Shown here piece after piece: positions 27,618-36,204 of a stretch of 64,000 bases of DNA (positions are counted from its first letter, which is position 1; each line of letters opens with the position of its first letter). The DNA is from Blattabacterium cuenoti (lineage in GTDB: Bacteria; Bacteroidota; Bacteroidia; Flavobacteriales; Blattabacteriaceae): positions 62,001 to 126,000 of the forward strand of contig NZ_CP059202.1 of NCBI RefSeq assembly GCF_014251815.1, written 5' to 3'. The notes under the pieces are model-generated. The model made no database searches, was not told the DNA's origin, and was given only the letters and a program-made list of their open reading frames with translations. The position numbers and the translations under genes are program-made.

Positions 27618-28859
27618 ATGCAAAAAGTAATAGTTGGGCTATCAGGGGGTGTCGATTCAAGTGTTGCTGCATTAATTCTTAAAAAAAAAGGTTATAAAGT
27701 TATTGGTTTATTTATGCATAATTGGGAAGAGGAAGATTCTAATAATAAATGTCATTGGAAAGAAGATAGCATTGACGCTATGTTAGTTGCTAAACAATTA
27801 GATATTCCTTTTCAAATAATTGAAATGAAAAATGAATATAAAAAATACGTTATAAATTATATGTTCAATGAATATAGATTAGGAAAAACTCCTAATCCAG
27901 ATATTTTGTGTAATCGAGAAATAAAATTTAACGTTTTTTTGAAAAAATCCCTTGATTTAGGGGCTGATTTTATTGCCACAGGACATTATGTAAATAAAAA
28001 AAAAATTGTAAAAAATAAGAAAATAATTTATCGTCTTTTAATTGGAGAAGATTTTAATAAAGATCAGTCATATTTTTTATGTCAATTAACACAATATCAA
28101 TTGGAAAAATCTTTATTTCCATTAGGTTTATTAACTAAAAATCAAGTAAGGAAAATTGCGGTGAAATATAAATTACGGAATGCTCACAAAAAAGAATCAC
28201 AAGGTTTATGTTTTGTAGGAAAAGTGAATTTTCCCAATTTTCTTAAAAAAAGAATTATTCCCAAAAAAGGAGAAATAATCTGTATTAATTCTAATGCTTC
28301 ATTATATAATGAAAAAAAAATCTTCTTTTCTAAAGAAGAAGAATTATTTTTTTTATCTAGAAAAATAAAATACAGAAAATCTGATGGAAAAATAATTGGA
28401 TATCATCAAGGAGCTTATTATTTTACGAAAGGACAACGTAAAGGAATAGCATTAGGGGGTTATAAAAAGCCTCTTTTTGTCATAGATACTGATGTAAAAG
28501 AAAATATTGTTTATATAGGAATGGGGAAAGAACATCCAGGATTATATAGAAAATCTTTATTTATTCAGGAAGAAAATATTCATTGGATCCGGAAAGATCT
28601 AACTCTTTTAGATGGAGAAAAAATGGATGTATTTTGTAGAATTCGTTATAGACAACCATTACAAAAATCAAAATTATATAAAATAAAAAAAGGAATGTTT
28701 ATTGAGTTTGATCGAATGCAATGTTCCATAACCGAAGGACAATTTGCTGTCTGGTATCTTGGAAAAGAGTTGATAGGGTCAGGAATCATTTCTATTATTT
28801 TATATTTTATTTTTTTAATAAAATTGAATATATTTTGTATATATAAATTTATTTTTTAA
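27618..28859 (+). CDS. mnmA: tRNA-specific 2-thiouridylase MnmA with hydrophobic C-terminal tail
   Basis: The 413-residue enzyme has the PP-loop SGGVDSS (residues 9-15), catalytic Cys98 in NPDILCN and Cys198 in QGLCFVGK. It thiolates U34 of Lys, Glu and Gln tRNAs. The family core ends near GKELIGSGII at about residue 391; a further 21 residues rich in Ile, Phe and Leu follow, encoded by AT-rich DNA that looks intergenic. This suggests a lost ancestral stop codon. Together with mnmG in this window it would give mnm5s2U-type modification. Confidence 0.95.
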   Translation: MQKVIVGLSGGVDSSVAALILKKKGYKVIGLFMHNWEEEDSNNKCHWKEDSIDAMLVAKQLDIPFQIIEMKNEYKKYVINYMFNEYRLGKTPNPDILCNREIKFNVFLKKSLDLGADFIATGHYVNKKKIVKNKKIIYRLLIGEDFNKDQSYFLCQLTQYQLEKSLFPLGLLTKNQVRKIAVKYKLRNAHKKESQGLCFVGKVNFPNFLKKRIIPKKGEIICINSNASLYNEKKIFFSKEEELFFLSRKIKYRKSDGKIIGYHQGAYYFTKGQRKGIALGGYKKPLFVIDTDVKENIVYIGMGKEHPGLYRKSLFIQEENIHWIRKDLTLLDGEKMDVFCRIRYRQPLQKSKLYKIKKGMFIEFDRMQCSITEGQFAVWYLGKELIGSGIISIILYFIFLIKLNIFCIYKFIF

Positions 28860-29055
28860 TAAAAATTAAAAAAAATTAATATTTTTTTCAAAAAAATAAA
28901 AATGTACTGTATAAATAATACTTCATTGCAAACTTTATAATATATTCATTAATAAATCAAAAAATAATAATTTTTTAAAAATAAACACCTAAAAACTGCT
29001 TTTATATAATATATTTTTTTCATATTTTTGCATATTATATAATTCAATATTTTGT

Positions 29056-29076
29056 ATAGTTTTTTCATAAAACTAT
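29056..29076 (+). promoter_or_regulatory. Upstream hairpin in the ilv leader
   Basis: ATAGTTTT and AAAACTAT form a perfect 8-base-pair stem with a 5-base loop. It lies 23 bases before the terminator-like hairpin. It is AT-rich and could be chance, but as a pair with the next hairpin it resembles an attenuator layout. Confidence 0.35.
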
Positions 29077-29098
29077 TCAAGTTTGGTGTTTTTTTTAT

Positions 29099-29127
29099 CC
29101 CTACTTGATAGATAAGTAGGGCTTTTT
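29099..29127 (+). terminator. Rho-independent terminator-like hairpin before ilvD
   Basis: CCCTACTT and AAGTAGGG pair perfectly (8 base pairs, four of them G-C) around a 7-base loop and are followed by CTTTTT. Such GC-rich stems are rare here. It lies only 18 bases before the ilvD ATG and 240 bases after mnmA, so it is either a distant mnmA terminator or an attenuator for the ilv operon. Confidence 0.65.
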
Positions 29128-29145
29128 GATTTATTAAAATGTTTC

Positions 29146-30825
29146 ATGAAAAAAATAATTAACGATTTTAGTAGAAAAATCACGAAAGAACCTAATTTAC
29201 CAGCGGCACATGCTATGTTGTATGCTACAGGAATGAAAGACTCAGATTTTTGTAAAGCTCAAATAGGAATAGTTAGCAACTGGTATGAAGGGAATCCTTG
29301 TAATATGCATTTAGATAAATTGGCTAAAAAAATAAAGTCATCAGTCACAAATAGGAATTTAATAGGATTTCAATTTACCACTATTGGTGTAAGTGATGGA
29401 ATTACCATGGGAACATTAGGAATGAGATATTCACTTCCTTCTAGAGAATTAATAGCAGATAGTATAGAAACTGTAGTAGATTCTCATCATTATGATGGAA
29501 TAATATCTATACCTGGATGTGATAAAAATCTACCAGGAGTTATGATCGCTTTATTAAGATTGAATAGACCGTCTATAATTGTATATGGAGGGAGCATTTC
29601 TTCCGGTTATTATAATGGAAAAAAATTAGATGTTGTTTCTTCTTTTGAAGCCTTAGGAAAAAAAAATACCTGTCAAATTACTGAAAATGAATACAAAAAT
29701 ATAGTAAAAAATTCCTGTCCTGGACCAGGAGCTTGTGGAGGGATGTATACTGCAAATACTATGGCTTCTGCTTTAGAAGCTATGGGGATGATGCTTCCTT
29801 ATTCCTCCTCTTCTCCTTCAACAAGTAAAAATAAAAAAATAGAATGCGAAGAAGTTTCCGTGTATATTGAAAATCTATTAAAAAAAGGGATAAAACCAAA
29901 AGATATTGTAACAAAAACATCTATAGAAAATGGGGTAAAATTAGCTATATGTTTGGGGGGATCTACTAATTTAGTTTTACATTTTTTGGCAATCGCTAAG
30001 TCAGCAAATATTAATTTTTCTTTAAAAGATTTTCAAAAAATTAGCAATCAAGTCCCTATCATTGGAAATCTTAAACCCAGTGGAATTTTCTTAATGGAAG
30101 ATATACATATGTATATAGGAGGAATGCCTGTTATTACAAAATATTTGTTAAATGAAGGGATATTATCAGGAGATTGTTTAACTGTTACTGGAAAAACATT
30201 ATCTGAAAATATGAAAAATATTCCAGATATAACTTTTAATCAAAAAATTATTTATCCTATAGATAACCCCATCAAAAAAAACGGACACATTAGAATTTTA
30301 TATGGAAATTTATCCCCTCAAGGATCTGTAGCTAAAATTACTGGAAAAGAGGGAACGATTTTTAGGGGGGTCGCTAATGTTTTTGATTCTGAAGAAGAAG
30401 CGAATCAAGCTATTTTGAATAATAAAATTTTACCTGGATCCGTCATTGTTATTCGATATGTAGGGCCAATAGGGGGACCAGGAATGCCAGAAATGTTAAA
30501 ACCAACATCTTATATCATGGGATCTGGATTAGGAAAAAAAGTAGCTCTTATTACAGATGGTAGATTTTCAGGAGGATCACATGGTTTTGTTGTCGGACAT
30601 ATAACTCCAGAAGCACAATCTGGAGGATTGATTGCTTTAGTGCAAAACAATGATTTTATTAAAATAGATACAGAAAATAACACCATTATTCTTGAAGTAG
30701 AGGATGAAGAAATACAAAAAAGAAGAAAATTATGGACCCCTCCTTTATTAAAAGTTCAAAAAGGATATCTACACAAATATACAAAAATGGTATCTCCAGC
30801 TTCCACTGGATGCATCACAGATTAA
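29146..30825 (+). CDS. ilvD: Dihydroxy-acid dehydratase
   Basis: The 559-residue Fe-S enzyme dehydrates dihydroxyisovalerate and dihydroxymethylvalerate, the step before transamination to valine and isoleucine. Cluster-ligand motifs are visible: IPGCDKNLPG and SCPGPGACGGMYTANTMASA, plus GPIGGPGMPEML and TDGRFSGGSHGFVVGH near the C-terminus. The length is typical. It opens the ilvD-B-N-C-A operon, directly after a terminator-like hairpin. Confidence 0.97.
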   Translation: MKKIINDFSRKITKEPNLPAAHAMLYATGMKDSDFCKAQIGIVSNWYEGNPCNMHLDKLAKKIKSSVTNRNLIGFQFTTIGVSDGITMGTLGMRYSLPSRELIADSIETVVDSHHYDGIISIPGCDKNLPGVMIALLRLNRPSIIVYGGSISSGYYNGKKLDVVSSFEALGKKNTCQITENEYKNIVKNSCPGPGACGGMYTANTMASALEAMGMMLPYSSSSPSTSKNKKIECEEVSVYIENLLKKGIKPKDIVTKTSIENGVKLAICLGGSTNLVLHFLAIAKSANINFSLKDFQKISNQVPIIGNLKPSGIFLMEDIHMYIGGMPVITKYLLNEGILSGDCLTVTGKTLSENMKNIPDITFNQKIIYPIDNPIKKNGHIRILYGNLSPQGSVAKITGKEGTIFRGVANVFDSEEEANQAILNNKILPGSVIVIRYVGPIGGPGMPEMLKPTSYIMGSGLGKKVALITDGRFSGGSHGFVVGHITPEAQSGGLIALVQNNDFIKIDTENNTIILEVEDEEIQKRRKLWTPPLLKVQKGYLHKYTKMVSPASTGCITD

Positions 30826-30849
30826 TTTTAGTATATAATATATGGATAT

Positions 30850-32544
30850 ATGGAAAAAAAGTTATTCTATGGTTCAGAAATAGTAATAAAAGCACTCTTA
30901 TATGAAGAGGTAGAATATATATTTGGATATCCAGGTGGGGCTATTATGCCTATATACGATTCTTTACACGATTACTTAAATTCTATTTCGCATATTCTCA
31001 TGCGTCATGAACAAGGATCTATTCATGCAGCGCAAGGATATGCTAGATCCACTGGAAAAATAGGAGTGTGTTTTACTACATCAGGGCCAGGTGCTACTAA
31101 TTTAATTACTGGATTAGCAGATGCTTTGATAGATAGCACCCCTATCGTTTGTATTACTGGACAAGTGTCTTCTCATTTATTGGGAACTGATGCTTTTCAA
31201 GAAACAAATATCATAGATATTTCTATACCTGTAACAAAGTGGAATATTCAAGTTTTAAAAGCTAAAGATATTTGTGAATCGATTCAAAAAGGATTTTTTA
31301 TAGCTAAAAAAGGAAGACCAGGGCCGGTATTAATAGATATCACTAAAGATGCTCAGTTTCAAAAAACTGTATTTCATTATACACGTTGTAAATATATAAA
31401 AAATTTTCATCCGTATCCTTGTATAGAGGACGAAAAAATAATAGAAGCAGCAAATATAATAAATTCGGCTAAAAAGCCCTTGATTCTTGTAGGTCAAGGG
31501 GTAATTTTAGCTGAAGCAGAAGATGAATTTAAAAAATTTGTTGAAAAAACTGGAATTCCTGTAGCTAGTACTCTATTAGGGTTAGGAGCGTTAAATAGTG
31601 ATCACCATTTACATGTTGGGATGTTAGGGATGCATGGAAATTATGCTCCTAATATTTTAACTAATCAATGTGATATTCTTATTGCAATAGGAATGCGGTT
31701 TGACGATCGTGTGACTGGAGATGTTAAAAAGTATGCAAAACAAGCTATAATTATTCATTTGGAAATAGATTCTTCTGAAATTAATAAAAATATTTTATGT
31801 CATATTCCTATTTTGGGGGATTGTAAAACGTCTTTAAAAAAATTAATTTATTATGTAAATGAATCTATTCATCAAAAATGGATAGATAAATTTATTCATA
31901 TTAAAGAGAAAGAAAAAATAACAGTTATACAAAGAGATCTTAATCCAAAAAAAGAAGGGATTACTATGGGAGAAGTAATCAAGTGGATTAATCAATATAA
32001 GCAAAAAAATGCAATTCTTGTAACTGACGTAGGACAACATCAAATGATAGCTTCAAGATATTTCAATTTTACTTGCAAGAAAAGTCAAATAACTTCTGGA
32101 GGATTAGGGACGATGGGGTTCGCTTTACCAGCTTCTATAGGGGCACAATTAGGTGATAAAAGCAGACAAGTTCTTTGTGTAGTAGGAGACGGAGGAATTC
32201 AAATGACAATACAAGAAATGGGGACTATTTTACAGAATAAGATTCCCGTTAAAATTATACTATTAAATAATAATTTCTTGGGAATGGTCCGTCAATGGCA
32301 ACAGCTTTTTTTTGATAAACGTTATTCGTGCACAGAATTAGTTAATCCAGACTTTATAAAATTAGCTAATGCTTATAATATCAAAGCAAAAAAAGTGAGT
32401 AAAAGAGAAGAATTAGAAGAATCAGTAAAAAAAGCATTAAATCATGAAAAAGCTTTTTTGCTAGAAGTTGTAATAGAAAAAGAAGACAATGTTTTTCCTA
32501 TGATTCCTGCAGGAGCATCTGTAGATGAAATTCGTTTAACATAA
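30850..32544 (+). CDS. ilvB: Acetolactate synthase large (catalytic) subunit
   Basis: The 564-residue TPP enzyme condenses pyruvate with pyruvate or 2-oxobutyrate. The TPP-activating glutamate is in MRHEQGSIHAAQGYAR, the FAD/quinone-type middle domain contains GMRFDDRVTGD, and the TPP motif runs from VVGDGGIQMTIQEM to LNNNFLGMVRQWQ. Everything needed for catalysis is present. It is 24 bases after ilvD and 15 before its small subunit gene. Confidence 0.96.
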   Translation: MEKKLFYGSEIVIKALLYEEVEYIFGYPGGAIMPIYDSLHDYLNSISHILMRHEQGSIHAAQGYARSTGKIGVCFTTSGPGATNLITGLADALIDSTPIVCITGQVSSHLLGTDAFQETNIIDISIPVTKWNIQVLKAKDICESIQKGFFIAKKGRPGPVLIDITKDAQFQKTVFHYTRCKYIKNFHPYPCIEDEKIIEAANIINSAKKPLILVGQGVILAEAEDEFKKFVEKTGIPVASTLLGLGALNSDHHLHVGMLGMHGNYAPNILTNQCDILIAIGMRFDDRVTGDVKKYAKQAIIIHLEIDSSEINKNILCHIPILGDCKTSLKKLIYYVNESIHQKWIDKFIHIKEKEKITVIQRDLNPKKEGITMGEVIKWINQYKQKNAILVTDVGQHQMIASRYFNFTCKKSQITSGGLGTMGFALPASIGAQLGDKSRQVLCVVGDGGIQMTIQEMGTILQNKIPVKIILLNNNFLGMVRQWQQLFFDKRYSCTELVNPDFIKLANAYNIKAKKVSKREELEESVKKALNHEKAFLLEVVIEKEDNVFPMIPAGASVDEIRLT

Positions 32545-32559
32545 AAAAATATAAACATT

Positions 32560-32874
32560 ATGAAGCATCAATTCAGAATAATAATTTCAGGAGAAAAAGA
32601 AACAAGATTATTGAGTAGAATTCTTATTATATTAAACAGAAGAAATTTAAAAACTAATCATATTAATGCGTATAACAATAATGAAAAAAAAACAATTAAT
32701 TATGATGTTCAATATGTTGTTGATTTAGAATGCGAAGAAGAACAATTATTTAAAATCAAAAAGTTAATTGAAAAATTAATTGGAATCATTCATGTTTACT
32801 ATTACAAATTAGAAGATAAAAATTCTAGAAAAAATTTATGTAAAAAAATGGATTTCCCATTAGTAACATATTAA
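32560..32874 (+). CDS. ilvN: Acetolactate synthase small subunit, ACT domain only
   Basis: At 104 residues this retains just the N-terminal ACT domain (FRIIISGEKETRLLSRILIILNRR onward) and lacks the second domain that brings usual IlvH/IlvN proteins to about 160-190 residues. The glycine-rich start of the ACT fold is weak. Family role: activates IlvB and confers valine feedback inhibition. Minimal ACT-only small subunits (as IlvM) exist, so it could still stimulate IlvB. Position between ilvB and ilvC supports the identity. Confidence 0.85.
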   Translation: MKHQFRIIISGEKETRLLSRILIILNRRNLKTNHINAYNNNEKKTINYDVQYVVDLECEEEQLFKIKKLIEKLIGIIHVYYYKLEDKNSRKNLCKKMDFPLVTY

Positions 32875-32907
32875 ATTATTTAAATAAATTAAAATTAATT
32901 AAAAATT

Positions 32908-33960
32908 ATGAAAATAAAATTTGGATCTGTAGAAGAAACCATTATTACAAGAGACGAATTTCCATTATCTAAAGCTAGAAAAATTTTAAAAAAAGAAACT
33001 ATTTCTGTTTTAGGCTACGGAATTCAAGGACCTGGACAATCTTTAAACTTAAGAGATAATGGATTTGAAGTAATAGTAGGACAAAGAAAACATTCTTATT
33101 CTTGGGATAAAGCGTTAAAAGATGGATGGATCGAAGGTAAAAATCTTTTTTCTTTGGAAGAAGCATCTGAAAGAGGAACTATAATCATGTATTTATTATC
33201 AGATGCAGGTCAAATTTCGTTTTGGCCTACTCTTAGTAAATATTTAATTAAAGGAAAATCTTTATATTTTTCACATGGATTTGGATTAACTTTTTGCCAT
33301 CAAACAAAAATATCTCCTTCTAAAAATATAGATATTTTTTTAGTAGCCCCTAAAGGATCAGGAACTAGTTTGAGAAGACTTTTCAAACAAGGAAAAGGGA
33401 TTAATTCTAGTTATGCTATTTATCAGGATTATAGTGGAAATAGCTTGGAAAAAACTTTATCAATTGGAATTGGAATAGGATCTGGATATTTATTTGAGAC
33501 GAATTTTAAAAATGAAGTCTATTCTGATTTAGTAGGAGAAAGAGGAACTTTGATGGGGGCTATACAAGGAATTTTTGCTGCACAATATCAAATTTTGAGA
33601 GAAAAAGGACATTCTCCTTCAGAATCTTTTAACGAAACCGTAGAAGAATTAACTCAAAGTTTGATGCCATTAGTATCCGAAAAAGGAATGGATTGGATGT
33701 ATGCTAATTGTTCTACAACCGCACAAAGAGGCGCTTTAGATTGGTGGAAAAAATTTAGAGATGCTACTTTTCCAGTATTTCAAGAATTATATCATGAAGT
33801 TTATTCTGGAAACGAAGCGAAAAGAATCATTAAAGCTAATAGTGATATAAATTATAGAAATAAATTACAAAAAGAATTACAAGACATGAGACAAAGTGAA
33901 TTGTGGAAAGTAGGATCCATAATTCGTAATCTTAGACCGAAAAAAAAAGATCATAATTAG
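32908..33960 (+). CDS. ilvC: Ketol-acid reductoisomerase
   Basis: The 350-residue enzyme converts acetolactate or acetohydroxybutyrate to the dihydroxy acids using NADPH. The Rossmann motif is GYGIQGPGQSLNLRDNG (about residues 37-53), followed by APKGSGTSLRRLF and, in the knotted domain, DLVGERGTLMGAIQGIFAA and ANCSTTAQRGALDW. The arginine after the glycine motif (VGQRKHS) is compatible with NADPH. It sits between ilvN and ilvA. Confidence 0.96.
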   Translation: MKIKFGSVEETIITRDEFPLSKARKILKKETISVLGYGIQGPGQSLNLRDNGFEVIVGQRKHSYSWDKALKDGWIEGKNLFSLEEASERGTIIMYLLSDAGQISFWPTLSKYLIKGKSLYFSHGFGLTFCHQTKISPSKNIDIFLVAPKGSGTSLRRLFKQGKGINSSYAIYQDYSGNSLEKTLSIGIGIGSGYLFETNFKNEVYSDLVGERGTLMGAIQGIFAAQYQILREKGHSPSESFNETVEELTQSLMPLVSEKGMDWMYANCSTTAQRGALDWWKKFRDATFPVFQELYHEVYSGNEAKRIIKANSDINYRNKLQKELQDMRQSELWKVGSIIRNLRPKKKDHN

Positions 33961-33983
33961 AGTTCATTTTTATTTTTAAAAGA

Positions 33984-35249
33984 TTGAATAATAAGTTAAA
34001 AGGATATTTTCCTTCTTATAAAGAAATAGTTAAAGCCAAAAATGTTTTAAAAGATATTATTTATGAAACTCCATTACAAAAAAATTATCTTTTATCAGAA
34101 AAATATGAAGCTAATATTTTTCTAAAAAGAGAAGATTTACAAATTATACGTTCATATAAAATTAGAGGAGCTTATAATAAAATTATAAGTTTATCTAATA
34201 CAGAACTCAAAAAAGGAGTTATTTGTGCTAGTGCAGGAAATCACGCACAAGGAGTCGCTTATTCCTGTAACATATTAAAAATCCCTGGAAAAATTTACAT
34301 GCCGAGCACTACTCCAAAACAAAAAGTAGAAAGAGTTAAAATGTTTGGAAAAGAGTACGTCGAAATTCTTCTTATCGGAGACACTTTTGATGCAGTTAGT
34401 TTTGAAGCAATGAAAGATTGTAAAAAAAATTCCAAAATTTTTATTCATCCTTTTGATGACATTAAAATTATTGAAGGACAAGCTACTGTTGGGGTCGAGA
34501 TTTTGCAACAATCCATTTCTGACATAGATTATATTTTTATTCCTATTGGTGGAGGAGGATTAGCTTCGGGAGTCGGAAGTCATTTCCATGAATTTAGTCC
34601 TAAAACTAAAATTATAGGGGTAGAGCCTGAAGGAGCTCCTTCTATGAGTATTTCTCTAAAAAAAGGAAAAATCATATCATTAAAAATGATAGATAGATTT
34701 ATTGATGGAGCTTCAGTAAAAAAAGTAGGAGAATTGAATTTCAATATATGCAATCAAACATTATTTGATATCATAACTGTTCCAGAAGGAAAAGTTTGCA
34801 CAACGATTTTGGACTTATACAACTTAGAAGCTATCGTAGCAGAACCAGCTGGAGCTCTTTCAATTGCTGCTTTAGATTTTTATTCTAATAAAATAAAAGG
34901 AAAAACTATTGTTTGTATTTTAAGTGGTGGAAATAATGATATTACTAGAACGGAAGAAATAAGAGAAAGATCCCTTTTGTATGAAGAAAAAAAACATTAT
35001 TTTATTGTAAAATTCCCTCAAAGGGCGGGTGCTTTAAAAGAATTTGTGAATAATATTTTAGGACCCAAAGATGATATTGCCTATTTTGAATATTCTAAAA
35101 AAACTTCTAAAGAAGAAGGCCCAGCAGTGATAGGAATAGAATTATCAGATAAAAATGAATTTTCTGGATTGCTAGGAAAAATGAAGAAACATAAAGTTCA
35201 TTTTGAATATTTAAATAAAAATCCAGATTTATTCAGAATTCTTATATAA
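33984..35249 (+). CDS. ilvA: Threonine ammonia-lyase (threonine deaminase)
   Basis: The 421-residue PLP enzyme makes 2-oxobutyrate from threonine, feeding isoleucine synthesis. The PLP lysine is in RSYKIRGAYN, and CASAGNHAQGVA and PIGGGGLASGVG are conserved PLP-phosphate contacts. The C-terminal regulatory part is about 90 residues, one ACT-like unit, as in the short Bacillus type. No ATG is in place; the frame starts at a TTG (33984) 23 bases after ilvC. It ends the operon; a tRNA lies convergently beyond. Confidence 0.94.
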   Translation: MNNKLKGYFPSYKEIVKAKNVLKDIIYETPLQKNYLLSEKYEANIFLKREDLQIIRSYKIRGAYNKIISLSNTELKKGVICASAGNHAQGVAYSCNILKIPGKIYMPSTTPKQKVERVKMFGKEYVEILLIGDTFDAVSFEAMKDCKKNSKIFIHPFDDIKIIEGQATVGVEILQQSISDIDYIFIPIGGGGLASGVGSHFHEFSPKTKIIGVEPEGAPSMSISLKKGKIISLKMIDRFIDGASVKKVGELNFNICNQTLFDIITVPEGKVCTTILDLYNLEAIVAEPAGALSIAALDFYSNKIKGKTIVCILSGGNNDITRTEEIRERSLLYEEKKHYFIVKFPQRAGALKEFVNNILGPKDDIAYFEYSKKTSKEEGPAVIGIELSDKNEFSGLLGKMKKHKVHFEYLNKNPDLFRILI

Positions 35250-35266
35250 ATAAAAAAATAAAGTTG

Positions 35267-35352
35267 TACCCACGACTGGATTTGAACCAGCACATCCTAA
35301 TCGGATACCACCCCCTCAAGGTGGCGTGTCTTCCTATTTTCACCACGTGGGC
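35267..35352 (-). tRNA. tRNA-Leu (anticodon GAG)
   Basis: On the minus strand an 86-base class II tRNA folds: acceptor GCCCACG with CGTGGGT, D stem GTG/CAC, anticodon stem CCACC/GGTGG with loop TTGAGGG, a long variable arm and T arm GCTGG-TTCAAAT-CCAGT (one G-U pair). Discriminator is A, fitting leucine. CCA is not encoded. It decodes CUU/CUC. Confidence 0.95.
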
Positions 35353-35469
35353 ATTATGTTATAGATCTTTGTTCAAAGATAGAATTAATTTATTGATTTC
35401 TCGTCAAAAAAAAATATGAGGTATCTTTGAATGGATTCTATTTCAATCAAAAATAAAGAATAAAAAAAT

Positions 35470-36189
35470 ATGAATATAGCAATAATAGGATATGGAAAAA
35501 TGGGAAAAGCTATAGAAAAAATAGCTAAAATTAGAAATCATAAAATTTCATTATGCTATGATGGGACTCCCTCTGCCCATTTATTGAATGATTCAAATTC
35601 AGATGTAGCAATAGAATTTAGTCAACCCCATTCTGCATTTAACAATATTAAAATTTGTATAGAAAATAATATTCCTATAGTAAGTGGAACTACAGGCTGG
35701 TTGGAAAAATTTGAAGTTATTAAAAAAATATGCAAAGAAAAAAATGGATCTTTTTTATATTCTTCCAACTTTAGTATTGGGATGAATATTTTTTTTGAGA
35801 TTAATAAAAAATTATCTAAACTGTTACATTTATATTCTGAAGATTATGAAGTGACAATAGAAGAAATTCATCACAAAGAAAAAGTAGATAAACCAAGCGG
35901 AACGGCTCTTTCCTTAGCAAAGGATATTGTGAAGAATAAAATGAAAAAAACATGGATTTTATACGAAAAAAAAATAATAGATAAAGATAAAATTTTGATC
36001 CTCTCAAAAAGATACAATAATGTACCAGGAATACACGTTGTAAAATATGAATCTAAAATAGAGGATATCAAAATACAGCATAAAGCTCATAGTAGAGAAG
36101 GATTTGCTTTGGGTGCTGTTATTGCAGCAGAATGGATACAAAATAGAAAAGGTATTTTTTCTATGAAAGAGGTTTTAGATATATTATAG
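35470..36189 (+). CDS. dapB: 4-hydroxy-tetrahydrodipicolinate reductase
   Basis: The 239-residue enzyme has the NAD(P)-binding motif IIGYGKMGKAI at residues 4-14, VSGTTGW, the SSNFSIGMNIFFEI segment and the catalytic EIHHKEKVDKPSGTA signature. It serves the diaminopimelate/lysine pathway needed for peptidoglycan. It lies 118 bases after the minus-strand tRNA-Leu and 15 bases before lepB, with which it is probably cotranscribed. Confidence 0.95.
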   Translation: MNIAIIGYGKMGKAIEKIAKIRNHKISLCYDGTPSAHLLNDSNSDVAIEFSQPHSAFNNIKICIENNIPIVSGTTGWLEKFEVIKKICKEKNGSFLYSSNFSIGMNIFFEINKKLSKLLHLYSEDYEVTIEEIHHKEKVDKPSGTALSLAKDIVKNKMKKTWILYEKKIIDKDKILILSKRYNNVPGIHVVKYESKIEDIKIQHKAHSREGFALGAVIAAEWIQNRKGIFSMKEVLDIL

Positions 36190-36204
36190 TATAAAATATC
36201 TTTT

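Larger units (their letters stand above)
28860..29145. other. 286-base leader region before the ilv operon
   Basis: This is the longest stretch without a gene. It is extremely AT-rich. It holds a possible -7 element TATTTTTG at 29023-29030, a hairpin at 29056-29076 and a terminator-like hairpin at 29099-29127. The only ATG-started frame of note (28902-28940, 12 codons) is not rich in Ile, Leu or Val and is not called as a gene. The layout suggests a transcribed leader with possible attenuation. Confidence 0.5.

Noticed and set aside
28902-28940. 12-codon frame in the ilv leader as a leader peptide
   Set aside because: It lacks runs of Ile, Val or Leu codons and lies far before the hairpins.
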